Positions 35,133-44,274 of a DNA stretch of 64,000 nt are shown piece by piece. This DNA comes from Bradyrhizobium sp. CCGUVB1N3. GTDB lineage: Bacteria; Pseudomonadota; Alphaproteobacteria; Rhizobiales; Xanthobacteraceae. The position numbers and the translations under genes were made by a program. The stretch lies in assembly GCF_024199925.1 (NCBI RefSeq), contig NZ_JANADR010000001.1, positions 124,001-188,000 of the forward strand. The letters run 5' to 3'. The first letter of the stretch is position 1; every line of letters begins with the position of its first letter. The notes below the pieces were generated by a model, which had not been told where the DNA came from, did not search any database, and saw only the letters and a list, made by a program, of their open reading frames with translations.

Positions 35133-36067
35133 TGCTTAACCCTCGGATCGATGAGGCCATAGCTGATGTCGGTGATCAGGTTCACGACGACGATCAGGAA
35201 GCAATAGATCACCATCATGCCCTGCAACATGGTGTAGTCGCGCTGGGTCAGCGCGCTGACGATCACCTTGCCGAGGCCGGGGCGGTTGAAGACGATTTCG
35301 GTGAGCACCGAATTGCCGATGAGGATGCCGACATATAGGCCGACCACGGTGACCACCGGGATCAGTGCGTTGGACAGACCGTGACGCCAGATAATGCTGC
35401 GCCGTGGCACGCCCTTCGCGCGCGCGGTGCGGATGTAATCTTCGCCGAGGACCTGTAGCATCGAGCTGCGCGTCACCCGGACGACATAGGCGGCCATCAC
35501 GATGCCGAGGGTGACTGCGGGCAGAACGAGCTTGTGTAGGCCGTCGATCCAGTCGCCGGGGCGCGGATTGCCGATCACCGGAAACAGGTGGAGCTCCAAC
35601 GCAAAGACGATCAACAGAAAAATGCCGGAAACAAAGACAGGGAAAGACAAACCGAGCAATGACAATAGGCGCGTCAGCACGTCGATCGGGCCGTTGCGGT
35701 GGAGGGCCGCCCAGACACCTGCGGGAATACCGATCAGGCAGCCGATCGCCATTGCCGCCAGCGTCAACACGATGGTGTGCGGCAAGGCTTCGGCAATCTC
35801 GGTCCAGACGGGACGATGCGTGACCATGCTGGCGCCAAGATCGCCGCGCAAGGCATGACCGAGGAACTCGAAATATTGCGTACCAATCCAGCGATCGAGG
35901 CCGAGTTCGGAGCGCAGGGCCGCGAGGGTTTCCGGAGTGGCTCGATCGCCCAGGATGGCGATCGCGGGATCGCCCGGAACCACGCGCACCAGCAGAAAGA
36001 CGAGCGTCAATACCGCGAGGAGCGTCGGTATCGAAGCCAGCAACCTTCGGAGAATGAAGCCAATCAC
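35129..36067 (-). CDS. Peptide-type ABC transporter permease (DppB-like)
   Basis: 312 residues: start IGFILRRLLASIPTLLAVLTLVFLLVRVVPGDPA, then LRGDLGASMVTHRPV and the EAA loop (YIRTARAKGVPRRSIIWRHGLSNALIPVVTV), all as in DppB. Start is GTG 36067 with GGGGGA upstream, 31 bases after the binding-protein gene. It forms the channel with the DppC-like protein encoded next. Confidence 0.92.
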   Translation of the reverse strand: MIGFILRRLLASIPTLLAVLTLVFLLVRVVPGDPAIAILGDRATPETLAALRSELGLDRWIGTQYFEFLGHALRGDLGASMVTHRPVWTEIAEALPHTIVLTLAAMAIGCLIGIPAGVWAALHRNGPIDVLTRLLSLLGLSFPVFVSGIFLLIVFALELHLFPVIGNPRPGDWIDGLHKLVLPAVTLGIVMAAYVVRVTRSSMLQVLGEDYIRTARAKGVPRRSIIWRHGLSNALIPVVTVVGLYVGILIGNSVLTEIVFNRPGLGKVIVSALTQRDYTMLQGMMVIYCFLIVVVNLITDISYGLIDPRVKQ

Positions 36068-36098
36068 CGGACGATCCCCCAGCTTTGTCGCGGCTACG

Positions 36099-37649
36099 TC
36101 ACTTGAAGTGCGTCGCTTCCGTCAAGAGCGGACCAAGCGACAGCGAGGCCTTCAACTCGTAGCCGTAATCGAGGTCAGTGCGGTGCGCCCAGATTTGCAA
36201 GGCCTCGGCCAGAGGAACGGCGCAGACAGCTGCGACGATCTTCTTCTGAGCCTCGACCCAGAGCGCAACCTGCTTCTCGGTATCGGTCTCGGTCTTGGCG
36301 GCGTCGATCTCCTTGTCCGCCACGTCGCAGTGGCTGAAATTGGTGACCGCCGTCGGCTTTCCGACGATGCTTGCCGAATGGAAGAACTGGGTCAGGTAGA
36401 TGTCTGCCACCGGAAAGCGCGCCGCCGCGTAATAGACGATCGGGCTCAGATCCTTGCGGATTTGCTGATGGAAGGTGGCGTGATCGACGACCTGGATATC
36501 GAGATTGATGCCTGCCTTGCGGAGTTGCGCCTGCACGACCTGCATGCTGCCCAGCATCTGCGGCAACTGGGTGTGGATGATCTTGATCGTCAGGCCGTCG
36601 GGATAGCCGGCCTCCTTGAGCAGCGCCTTGGCCTTGGCGACGTCGGTGTTGACGAGGCCGACATCCTTGGAGGATCCGAGATAGCCCGCCGGAATCACGC
36701 TCTGGCCCGGGCGTGCCGTGTCAGTGCCCTGCCACTTCACGAGCTCGGGCCTGTTGACGGCGTAGGCGACAGCCTGCCGCACGCGGATGTCGTCGAGCGG
36801 TTTCGCCGTGATGTTGAGATTGAGATTGGCGAGTTCGCCTGGCTCGAACACGTCGACGATCGAGTTCGGCAACGCGCGGATGCGGTTGATCCAGGCCTGA
36901 TCCTGCTTGCCGTAGATGAGGTCGATTTCGCCGTTCTGGAAAGCAAGGTCGCGCGAGGAATCGGAGGGAATGTAGCGATAGCTCACGTGCTCAAGTTTCG
37001 GCTTGCCTCGGAAATAGCCGTCGAAGGCAGCGAGCTCGAGCGACTGGTTCGGGGTGTCGGAGACGAAGGCGAAGGGGCCGGTGCCGACCGGATTGCGCGT
37101 GAAGTCCGCGCCGTATTTCTCGACCGCCTTGCGGCTGACGATATAGCCACCCGAGTAGTTGGTGACCAGCCCGAGCAAGCTCGGCACCTGTCGCGCCAGG
37201 ACGATGTGGACCGTGGAGGGATCCGTCGCCTCGATGGTCTTTAATGCGGCGAAGTCGGCGGAGAAGGCAGACGTCTTGGCATCGCTTGCTCTCTTCAGGC
37301 TGAAGACGACGTCATCGGCGGTCAGCTCGCCAAAGTCGCCGTGAAACTTGACGCCGTGACGCAGATGGAACGTCCAGTCGAGCTTGTCGGAACTCGATTC
37401 CCATTTCTCCGCGAGGTCCGGCTCGATCTGCGCAGGATCCATCGTTCCCGGTTTGAAGCGCACGAGGCCGTTGTACATCCATGCCACGACGGTGCGGTCG
37501 ATCGTGCTGACCGCGCGATGAGGATCGAGTTGGCCGACATCCTGGGCGGCCATGCCGACTCTTAGATCGGTCCTTGGCGCTGCCGATGCAGGTATCGCGA
37601 TGAGGGTGGCGGCCGCGAGTGCCGCGCTAAGCGTGATGCGAAGCGTCAT
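36099..37649 (-). CDS. ABC transporter substrate-binding protein, peptide/opine type (SBP_bac_5)
   Basis: 516 residues. Signal peptide MTLRITLSAALAAATLIAIPASA, then the DppA-type patterns WEFSS-like (KWESSSDKLDWTFHLRHGVKFHGDFGELTADDVVFSLKRA) and VRQAVAYAVNRPE. ATG 37649 with AGGGACAGAG upstream is the start; the frame runs open to 37733 inside the oxidase gene. Its start overlaps the end of the FAD oxidase gene by 23 bases. It should capture the compound that the neighbouring oxidase degrades, possibly an opine or an N-substituted amino acid (inference). Confidence 0.91.
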   Translation of the reverse strand: MTLRITLSAALAAATLIAIPASAAPRTDLRVGMAAQDVGQLDPHRAVSTIDRTVVAWMYNGLVRFKPGTMDPAQIEPDLAEKWESSSDKLDWTFHLRHGVKFHGDFGELTADDVVFSLKRASDAKTSAFSADFAALKTIEATDPSTVHIVLARQVPSLLGLVTNYSGGYIVSRKAVEKYGADFTRNPVGTGPFAFVSDTPNQSLELAAFDGYFRGKPKLEHVSYRYIPSDSSRDLAFQNGEIDLIYGKQDQAWINRIRALPNSIVDVFEPGELANLNLNITAKPLDDIRVRQAVAYAVNRPELVKWQGTDTARPGQSVIPAGYLGSSKDVGLVNTDVAKAKALLKEAGYPDGLTIKIIHTQLPQMLGSMQVVQAQLRKAGINLDIQVVDHATFHQQIRKDLSPIVYYAAARFPVADIYLTQFFHSASIVGKPTAVTNFSHCDVADKEIDAAKTETDTEKQVALWVEAQKKIVAAVCAVPLAEALQIWAHRTDLDYGYELKASLSLGPLLTEATHFK

Positions 37650-38787
37650 GTCTCTGTCCCTGCTGGTTGAATGATTGGTCCGCTGCAAAACGATCGATAC
37701 GGAACGGCTCGAGCGGGACGTCCGTGTGTCCATCGAGGACGAGCTCGCTCATGATGGCCCCGATGGCCGGGCCGAGCTGGAAGCCGTGACCGGAGAATCC
37801 GAAGGCATGAAACAGCCCGGGCGTTGTGCGACTCGGTCCGATGACCGGAATATCGTCCGGCATTTCGCCGTCGATCCCGGTCCAGCTACGGATCACCTGA
37901 ACGCCCGCGAGTTGCGGAACGAGCTGTAGCGCCTTGGCCATGACGACATAGCTTGCCTCCGGCGACGGTCGTGACGACGGAACGTCCGGATCGGAGTGCC
38001 CGCGGCCGCCGCCGAAGATCACGTTGCCGCGCCGGATCTGACGCAGGTAGACGTCGCCGCCGACGACGCCCAGATTGGGCGCAATGAAATAGGGCAAGGG
38101 CTCGGTTACGAGCAAATTGGGGTTGAGCGGCGACACCGGAACCTGTTCGCCGAATGCGCGTGCAACCGCGCCGCCCCAATAGCCGGCCGTGTTGACGAGA
38201 TATCGGGCATGAAATTCGTGCTCGCCCGACGTGACGATGAACTGCGTGCCGTCGTGGGCTAGCTTGCTGACCGGCTTGAACTCGCGGATATCGGCGCCCG
38301 CATCGCGCGCGGCGCGCGCCAGAGCGGGGCTCAATAGACGCGGGTTGGCGGCGCCATCATCGGGCGCGAACGAACCGGCCACGACGTCGGGGCCGAGCCA
38401 GGGATATTGCTGATGGATCGCGTTGCCGCCAATCATGATCAGCGGAAGTCCGTTGGCCTTGGCGACGTCGAGATAGGCAATGAGGTCGGCTTCCTCGGTC
38501 TGGTTGCGCGCGAGCTTCAGGTGTCCGGTCACCTCGAATTCGCAGTCGGTGCCGATGAGCTCCGGCAGTCTGGCCCAAATGTCGCGGGAGCGTCGGGCGA
38601 GCGGCAGTTCCGCCGGATGCCGGCCCTGTTGCCGCACGCCGCCATAGTTGACGCCCGTGGCCTGGCCGCCGATCTGGCCCCGTTCGAGCAGGATGCATCG
38701 CGCGCCGCGCTTTGCAAGATGCAGGGCCGTGGAGCAGCCTGCGCCGCCACCCCCCACGATCAACACGTCGGTCGCTGTCGCGCTCAT
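37627..38787 (-). CDS. FAD-dependent oxidoreductase, DAO family (catalytic subunit of a heteromeric oxidase)
   Basis: 386 residues. The FAD motif DVLIVGGGGAGCSTALHLAKRG is at the N-terminus; GVNYGGVRQQGRHPAELPLARRS and the C-terminal TIGPSRTTPGLFHAFGFSGHGFQLGPAIG (substrate/FAD loop) are typical of glycine/D-amino acid oxidase-type proteins such as HcnC, opine oxidase subunit B and D-hydroxyproline dehydrogenase. Such enzymes oxidise the C-N bond of a secondary or primary amine. ATG 38787 overlaps the stop of the preceding subunit gene. Together with the next two genes it forms a three-part oxidase; the substrate is not visible. Confidence 0.9.
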   Translation of the reverse strand: MSATATDVLIVGGGGAGCSTALHLAKRGARCILLERGQIGGQATGVNYGGVRQQGRHPAELPLARRSRDIWARLPELIGTDCEFEVTGHLKLARNQTEEADLIAYLDVAKANGLPLIMIGGNAIHQQYPWLGPDVVAGSFAPDDGAANPRLLSPALARAARDAGADIREFKPVSKLAHDGTQFIVTSGEHEFHARYLVNTAGYWGGAVARAFGEQVPVSPLNPNLLVTEPLPYFIAPNLGVVGGDVYLRQIRRGNVIFGGGRGHSDPDVPSSRPSPEASYVVMAKALQLVPQLAGVQVIRSWTGIDGEMPDDIPVIGPSRTTPGLFHAFGFSGHGFQLGPAIGAIMSELVLDGHTDVPLEPFRIDRFAADQSFNQQGQRHDASHHA

Positions 38788-40154
38788 GCGGCCTCCGCGG
38801 GAAGGATGGGGATCGGCTTCACCGGCGGCTGTCCGCGCAGGCGGCCGACCTCTTCGACCGGGCAGGACAGCGTGGCCGCCAGTACCTCGGCTGCGGCTGC
38901 GCCGCAGACTCGACCCTGACAACGTCCCATCCCGACACGGGTCAACGCTTTGGCCCGATTGACCTCCGATGGCGGAAGCGTCGCGAGAGCTTCGTTCGCG
39001 GCTGCGCGCAATTCACCCGCCGTGATCGCCTCGCAGCGGCAAAGGATCGTATCAACGGCCATGTCTGCGGCGAGTTGTGTTGGAAACGGAAATGCAAGCT
39101 CCAATGCGGCGCGGAAGGTGGCGCCGGCTACCAGCGTTGCGTCGAGGCGCGCCACCGCATGCGCATCAACGGCCAGACCGCGCGCTGCGATCACAGCCCA
39201 GGCGGCGCGCGCGCCAGCCGCCTCCGCAAGATCGGCTCCCCGAATGCCGCTGCCGTCGCCGGCAAGGAACACACCTTCGACCGACGTGCGCCCGCTGGGA
39301 TCTCTGCGCGGTACCCAATTGTGCTGCACGGGATCGAAGTCGAAGGGCACACCAGCGAGGTCGGCGAGTTGCGCCTCCGGCTTCAGTCCAAAGCCGAGCG
39401 CAACGGCATCGACCGCTGCCTCGTGCGTGATGCCGCGCGTGTCGCGCCAGCTCAGCGATTCGACCTGGCCGTCGCCCCCGATCGCAAGCGGTGTACCCCC
39501 CTCGATGATGGGGATGCCGTGCGCGCGCAGCCAGGTGATGTAGTAGAGGCCCTTGGCGAAAGTTGTCCCGCCCCGCATCAGCCCGAACGCTTGTGCCGCC
39601 TTGGTGGAAAAGGGCGTCGTGTCGAGCACGGCTGCAACTTGGGCGCCGGCGCGGGCATATTGATAGGCAACGAGATAGAGCAGGGGCCCCGTTCCGAGAA
39701 AGGCGACACGCGCTCCGATGGCGCAGCCCTGCGCCTTCAACGAAATCTGCGATCCGCCCAGAGTGAAGACTCCCGGCAGTGTCCAGCCCGGTAGCGGGAT
39801 CACCCGATCCATCGCGCCCGTGCAAAGGATCGTCTGGGCGAATGGCACTGCCCGCGCCTTGCCGTCGCAGATCGTGTCGATCACGCCGGACCGCAAATTC
39901 CACGCAAGCGTTCGCGGGCGGAAGTCGATCGACGCGCGTAGCCGGTCGAAAGCGGCGTGTATGGCGTTCGCTTTTGCGGCCTCAAAGCCGTAGAGCGCTC
40001 GCGCAGTGCGGTGAAACCCGGTCGGTTGACGTTGATAAATTCGCCCGCCGTTCTCCGGCGCTTCGTCGATCACGGTTGGGCGCAGGCCTGCGCCGACGAG
40101 AACCTCCGCCGCACGGGTGCCGGCCGGACCGGCGCCGACGATGACGACGCTCAT
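38784..40154 (-). CDS. FAD/NAD(P)-binding subunit of HcnB/opine oxidase type with BFD-like [2Fe-2S] C-terminus
   Basis: 456 residues. FAD motif VVIVGAGPAGTRAAE at the N-terminus, a second nucleotide fold at FLGTGPLLYLVAYQYARAG, and GVFLAGDGSGIRGADLAEAAG near residue 320. The C-terminal region has CRCEAIT followed after about 35 residues by GRCQGRVC, a four-cysteine BFD-like [2Fe-2S] centre, as in HcnB, opine oxidase subunit A and LhpE-type subunits. It transfers electrons from the DAO-type subunit. ATG 40154 overlaps the stop of the small subunit gene (ATGA). The open frame up to 40448 is antisense-like and not used. Confidence 0.9.
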   Translation of the reverse strand: MSVVIVGAGPAGTRAAEVLVGAGLRPTVIDEAPENGGRIYQRQPTGFHRTARALYGFEAAKANAIHAAFDRLRASIDFRPRTLAWNLRSGVIDTICDGKARAVPFAQTILCTGAMDRVIPLPGWTLPGVFTLGGSQISLKAQGCAIGARVAFLGTGPLLYLVAYQYARAGAQVAAVLDTTPFSTKAAQAFGLMRGGTTFAKGLYYITWLRAHGIPIIEGGTPLAIGGDGQVESLSWRDTRGITHEAAVDAVALGFGLKPEAQLADLAGVPFDFDPVQHNWVPRRDPSGRTSVEGVFLAGDGSGIRGADLAEAAGARAAWAVIAARGLAVDAHAVARLDATLVAGATFRAALELAFPFPTQLAADMAVDTILCRCEAITAGELRAAANEALATLPPSEVNRAKALTRVGMGRCQGRVCGAAAAEVLAATLSCPVEEVGRLRGQPPVKPIPILPAEAA

Positions 40155-40435
40155 GGCTGCACCATCTCGCGCGACACGCGCATGCCTTCGGCTATGGGAG
40201 TGGTGCAGGCGCGCACGCGGCCGCCTCCTTCGACGCTTACCCAGCAATCCTGGCAAGCTCCCATCAGGCAGAACCCCGCACGCAGACCGTCGCCGAATTC
40301 GCTGGCGCGCAGGTGGCCGCTTTGCGCGAGAATGGCTGTAAGGAGGCTGTCGCCAGCGAGCGCGGCCGCGGGCGCGCCATCGAGCGTGAATGACACGGCG
40401 GGCCGGTCCGTCTCCGCCAGGCGGCGTAGCCTCAT
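40151..40435 (-). CDS. Small [2Fe-2S] ferredoxin-like subunit (HcnA/opine oxidase type)
   Basis: 94 residues with the cysteine pattern C-x4-C-x2-C-x12-C (FCLMGACQDCWV, then RACTTP), as in the HcnA-type and sarcosine-oxidase-type plant-ferredoxin fold. It is the electron-transfer subunit of the three-part oxidase. Both ends overlap neighbours by ATGA: with the SDR gene upstream and the HcnB-like gene downstream. The length is normal for this subunit. Confidence 0.9.
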   Translation of the reverse strand: MRLRRLAETDRPAVSFTLDGAPAAALAGDSLLTAILAQSGHLRASEFGDGLRAGFCLMGACQDCWVSVEGGGRVRACTTPIAEGMRVSREMVQP

Positions 40436-41127
40436 AGCATGTCCTCAAGCCGGCAATTGATCAGCAGTTCGGCGATGGTCGCGGTGTTGGGCAGCCGCAG
40501 AACCGTCGCGATCAGTTCGGCGATGTCACGCGGATCGCTCATTTTCTCGCGCGGCCATTTGGTGACTTGCGCGGTCATGTCGGTCGCGACGAAACTTGGG
40601 CAGATCGCAGTAGCCCGGATGCCGCGATCCCAGCCATATTGCCGCACCGCATGTGTGAGCGCGATGAGCGCAAACTTGCTCATCGCATAACCGGCGTTGG
40701 GGTTACGGACGCGCTTGCCCGACATGGAAGCGACGTTGATCACGCGTCCTTCGCCGCTCTTGGCAAGGTACGGCAGCGCAAGGCGGATGAGCCGCATCGG
40801 TGCCTTGACGTTGATCAGCATCATGGCGTCGAGCGCCGTTTCGTCGGGATCGGTGAGATCGGCTTCCGGATTGATTCCGGCCGCGTTGATCAGTCCGTCG
40901 AGCCGGCCGAAGCGGTCGATTGTCGCCGCGACCCACGCTTCCGCCGAAGGTAGTGCCTCCGCGTCATAGCGATGCAGCATCAGCCGGTCGGACTGCACCA
41001 GTCCGCGGGAATCGCGCACGCCGGCCGAGACGTGATACCCGCCGCCGATCAGGCGCTCCACCACGGCGCGGCCGATGCCGCGCGAGGCTCCGGAAACCAT
41101 CACGACCCGGCCAAATGCTTCAAGCAC
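40432..41127 (-). CDS. SDR-family NAD(P)-dependent oxidoreductase
   Basis: 231 residues. Cofactor motif MVSGASRGIG near residue 10, NAAG as INAAGIN, active-site Ser in VNVASMSGK and Tyr/Lys in YAMSK. I chose GTG 41127 because GAGGAG lies about 7 bases upstream; TTG 41133 is possible. The start overlaps the end of the DppD-like ATPase gene by 8 bases and the stop overlaps the small oxidase subunit. It may reduce or oxidise the keto product of the oxidase; the substrate is unknown. Confidence 0.87.
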   Translation of the reverse strand: MLEAFGRVVMVSGASRGIGRAVVERLIGGGYHVSAGVRDSRGLVQSDRLMLHRYDAEALPSAEAWVAATIDRFGRLDGLINAAGINPEADLTDPDETALDAMMLINVKAPMRLIRLALPYLAKSGEGRVINVASMSGKRVRNPNAGYAMSKFALIALTHAVRQYGWDRGIRATAICPSFVATDMTAQVTKWPREKMSDPRDIAELIATVLRLPNTATIAELLINCRLEDML

Positions 41128-42115
41128 GGGCAAGCTCCTCGGCGAAAGTGTTGGTTACGATATGACAGCGGGCAAGATGCTGTGGGGCAGCTGCCGCCAG
41201 AACCTGCGGCGCCTCGCACCCTTCGCGGCGCAAAGGGCAGCGCGGCGCGAAGCGGCATCCTGTCGGCATGTCGTTGAGAGGGGGCACGCGGCCCGGAATG
41301 GCGGCGAGCATCTGCTCTGCGCGGTCCATGCGCGGAATCGCCGAGAACAGCGCGCGCGTATAAGGATGGGCGGGCTTCGTGAAGATCTCTCGCACAGAGG
41401 CTTCTTCGACAATCTGGCCTGCATACATCACCGCAACGCGATCGGCGATCTGAGCGACCACGCCGAGATTATGCGTAATGAACAGCATGGCCATGCCGTG
41501 GCGTTCCTTCAGGTCGGCCAGCAGCCCGAGCACCTGCGCCTGGATGGTCACGTCGAGGGCGGTGGTCGGCTCGTCGGCGAGCAGCAGCGTCGGTTCGCAC
41601 GCGAGCGCCATTGCGATCATCACGCGCTGCCGCATGCCGCCCGAGAATTGATGCGGATAATCGTGGAAGCGCTGCGTCGCGGATGGAATTTTGACCTCCT
41701 CGAGAACCGCAAGCGCCTTCGCCTCCGCATCCGCCCGAGACAGCGCGCGATGGACGCGCAGCGTCTCGGCAACCTGCGACCCGATGCTCATCACCGGGTT
41801 CAGACTGGTCATCGGCTCCTGGAAGACCATCGCCATGCGGTTGCCGCGCAGAGTTTCGAACTTCGTCTCACCGAGCGTTCGTAGATCGGTTCCATCGAAG
41901 AGGATACGGCCCGCCGACACGCGACCTTGCGGCTGTGGTACGAGGCCCATGATGGAGAGCGCCGTGACCGATTTTCCGCAGCCGGATTCGCCGACCAGAG
42001 CCAGGGTCTCGTTGCGTTCGAGCGTGAAGGAGACGTTATCGACGGCCGGATACCACTCCGCACGGATGCGAAATTCCGTCTGGAGATCTTCGACACGCAA
42101 GACCGGTTCGCGCAT
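41120..42115 (-). CDS. Peptide-type ABC transporter ATP-binding protein (DppD-like)
   Basis: 331 residues. Walker [10 protein letters not shown], signature FSGGMRQR, Walker [14 protein letters not shown]-loop ITHNLG, and the oligopeptide ATPase C-terminus with [15 protein letters not shown]. It is the first gene of the second peptide/opine operon and would pair with the DppF-like ATPase encoded nearly 7 kb downstream. ATG 42115 has no strong Shine-Dalgarno sequence. Divergent from the IclR gene at 42269. Confidence 0.91.
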   Translation of the reverse strand: MREPVLRVEDLQTEFRIRAEWYPAVDNVSFTLERNETLALVGESGCGKSVTALSIMGLVPQPQGRVSAGRILFDGTDLRTLGETKFETLRGNRMAMVFQEPMTSLNPVMSIGSQVAETLRVHRALSRADAEAKALAVLEEVKIPSATQRFHDYPHQFSGGMRQRVMIAMALACEPTLLLADEPTTALDVTIQAQVLGLLADLKERHGMAMLFITHNLGVVAQIADRVAVMYAGQIVEEASVREIFTKPAHPYTRALFSAIPRMDRAEQMLAAIPGRVPPLNDMPTGCRFAPRCPLRREGCEAPQVLAAAAPQHLARCHIVTNTFAEELARA

Positions 42116-42187
42116 GGGACGGGGGCTGCCAGAGCGAGGACGTCACGCGCTATTCAGGTCTTTGCTATGCGTCGTGTCAATGCCATA

Positions 42188-42238
42188 TTCCACTATACGC
42201 AAACGCAAGGTGCCATTTTTCCGCTATATATAATGGAA
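42188..42238. promoter_or_regulatory. Inverted repeat in the divergent ATPase/IclR gap
   Basis: TTCCACTATA (42188-42197) and TATAATGGAA (42229-42238) are complementary at 9 of 10 positions across 31 bases. TATATA at 42225-42230 could be a -10 for the IclR gene. A looped or two-half-site operator for the IclR protein is possible. Confidence 0.4.
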
Positions 42239-42268
42239 GGCCTTCGTGCAGGGGAGTATTTCCATTTG

Positions 42269-43087
42269 ATGGATGATGTTTCCGGCGTTGGACCTTCTGG
42301 AAGCCTGCCGCGCGCCGTGGCCTTGCTGCGTGCGCTGGCCGCGAGCGGCGGTGAGGGGATGCGGCTGACGACCGCGGCCCAGATAGCCGGCGTGACACCG
42401 GCTTCGGCGCACAGGTTGCTGCGTATGCTGATCGACGAAGGTTTGGTGGAGCAGGATGCGCGCAACAAGTACTATCGGCTCGGTATCGAGTTCTTTTCGC
42501 TTGCCGCCCGGGCCGGAAACCCCGGCAATCTGCGGGAGGTGTGCCGGCCCGCGCTGTTGCGGCTATCGGCTTCGTTAGGCGACACGGTCTTCCTGCTGGT
42601 GCGCAGCGGATATGATGCCGTCTGTCTCGATCGCTGTGAGGGGCCGATGCCGATCCGCTCCTTTACAGGCGATATCGGGGGCAAGGTCATCCTCGGAGTC
42701 GGGCAAGGCAGCATGGCGATCCTCGCTCACTTGCCGGAAGCCGAACGCGACGAGGTGATCCGCTTTAACTTGCCGCGTCTGCTCAATTTCGGTCCGTTCG
42801 ATGAAGTGTTCTTCCGCAATGAAATCGAACGGGTACGGGAAAGCGGCTGCGCGGCGCGCGGGACGGGGCTCCTGCCGGGCATGGCCGGTGTTGCCGTTGC
42901 GATCCTCGATCGCGAGCGGCGACCGCTCGCCGCGATCAGCATCGGCACCACTGTCGAGCGGCTGAATGCCGAGCGTTTGCCAACTGTGGTTCAGGTGCTA
43001 AAACGCGAGGCCGAAGCGCTGGCGGCGAAGATCAACCCGTTCGACGCTGGCTTGCGCAGGCCGGGGCAACATGCCGGCTCGTATTGA
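42269..43087 (+). CDS. IclR-family transcriptional regulator
   Basis: 272 residues from ATG 42269: winged HTH (PRAVALLRALAASGGEGMRLTTAAQIAGVTPASAHRLLRMLIDEGLVEQD) and C-terminal effector domain (LRLSASLGDTVFLLVRSGYDAVCLDRCEGPMPIRSFTGDIG, then GVAVAILDRERRPLAAISIG). GGGGAG is 12 bases before this start; ATG 42233 is an alternative, but it lies within the predicted promoter. It is divergent from the leftward opine/peptide operon and probably controls it. Confidence 0.88.
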   Translation: MDDVSGVGPSGSLPRAVALLRALAASGGEGMRLTTAAQIAGVTPASAHRLLRMLIDEGLVEQDARNKYYRLGIEFFSLAARAGNPGNLREVCRPALLRLSASLGDTVFLLVRSGYDAVCLDRCEGPMPIRSFTGDIGGKVILGVGQGSMAILAHLPEAERDEVIRFNLPRLLNFGPFDEVFFRNEIERVRESGCAARGTGLLPGMAGVAVAILDRERRPLAAISIGTTVERLNAERLPTVVQVLKREAEALAAKINPFDAGLRRPGQHAGSY

Positions 43088-43088
43088 G

Positions 43089-43111
43089 ATGTGCCACGGG
43101 TTCCGGCACGT
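43089..43111. terminator. Weak hairpin between convergent genes
   Basis: ATGTGCC/GGCACGT (43089-43095 with 43105-43111, one G-T pair, 9-base loop), starting 2 bases after the IclR stop codon. Possible terminator, no T-run. Confidence 0.35.
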
Positions 43112-43146
43112 GGACTACAAGATTTCCGAGGGCAAGCCGATCCGCG

Positions 43147-44274
43147 TCAGCGCGTGCCCTTCGGCTTCGAACCAAACAGATCGTGCGTTCCACTGATGCT
43201 GACCGTTCCCGAGCACTCGAACCCGCCGAAAAATCCGCAGGAGCCGGTGACCGTGACGCGCAAGTCTTTGCGCTGATACATGTCGACAGATATGCCCACG
43301 CGCGAAAAGTCGTTCGCGCTGTTCGGGAGGATCAGATCGATGTGTTCGGCCGCCCAACGTGGCACGTGCGGGTTGCTCTTCCAGAACAGTTCATTGCCGG
43401 CGTGGTGCTCGAAGTTCGGACCGACGGTGAGCGCACCGTCCATGCCCTCGAACAAGAAGCCTGTTTCGTCGATGTGAACGTTCACTCGATCGGGGGCCAC
43501 TGCGAAATGCAGCGAGGTGATGTCTTGCGGCTGCGGGTCCTTGCCGAATTGCGAACTGTAGGCGTCGCTCCACTGCCCGCGGTCGCGTCCAAGTCCGAAG
43601 CCGTGCCGGCCCGGGAGGTCCCGCGTTGAAAGTGGCCTGTCGGACAGCTTTGGGCGCCAGATCTCTCGAAACCCCTTGCCGATCGTCGCGGCCATCGACA
43701 GATCGAGGGCCCAATGCGACGGTTTCTCTGGGCTTTGCCCTTCGGCGAAGGCGTCGAAGCCGTCCGTCGTCTTGGCAATGCGCAGCTTCTTGATCAGGTC
43801 TTCCCAATCCTTCGGCAGGAAGGTGACGCCGTCGAGCGTGTTCGTCGCGGCAGCGACACCGTACTTCTCGAGTTGGTGTCGAATGTAGGGCTTTTCGTCG
43901 TAGAGGCGTACATCCGGGTTGGGTCCGGCGAAGTATGTCGTCAGATCGATCTGCGGCCGAAACATGGTCAGTCGCGCCGCGATCTTCCGGTAGGTGTCGG
44001 TCGTCGTCGGGTTGGTGGTCGTCACGGGGCCGCCCTCCAAGTCGAGACTAATCTCTGTTTGGTCTAACCCGGACAGGCCCGGGTTCACGGCCGCGCGCCG
44101 AATGATGCTGCCGGCGCTGCTTAGCTTGTTGCCGGTGGAGGTCGAGTTCCTGTCGTACCAACGTAGAACTCGTTTGAACCTCCTGACTGGAAGCGTCGAC
44201 AACCATCCGGGGGGCGGTATCAACAGCGAGGACGAACCGATGTCGCTGCGGAGCAGGGTACTGGATGTCCTCAA
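43147..44274 (-). CDS. Unrecognised protein next to the T6SS cluster
   Basis: Up to 375 residues; I do not recognise a family. Residues from about 40 on look like genuine coding sequence (YDRNSTSTGNKLSSAGSIIRR, then YRKIAARLTMFRPQIDLTTYF and VAPDRVNVHIDETGFLFEGMDG), and the C-terminal part is beta-rich, ending in a Cys/Gly-rich segment (VTGSCGFFGGFECSGTVSISG). No signal peptide or membrane segment is evident. The start is uncertain: ATG 44274 would overlap the divergent HExxH gene, while TTG 44202 or GTG 44088 are alternatives. It forms a divergent pair with that gene. A role as T6SS cargo or accessory is only a guess from location. Confidence 0.6.
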   Translation of the reverse strand: MRTSSTLLRSDIGSSSLLIPPPGWLSTLPVRRFKRVLRWYDRNSTSTGNKLSSAGSIIRRAAVNPGLSGLDQTEISLDLEGGPVTTTNPTTTDTYRKIAARLTMFRPQIDLTTYFAGPNPDVRLYDEKPYIRHQLEKYGVAAATNTLDGVTFLPKDWEDLIKKLRIAKTTDGFDAFAEGQSPEKPSHWALDLSMAATIGKGFREIWRPKLSDRPLSTRDLPGRHGFGLGRDRGQWSDAYSSQFGKDPQPQDITSLHFAVAPDRVNVHIDETGFLFEGMDGALTVGPNFEHHAGNELFWKSNPHVPRWAAEHIDLILPNSANDFSRVGISVDMYQRKDLRVTVTGSCGFFGGFECSGTVSISGTHDLFGSKPKGTR

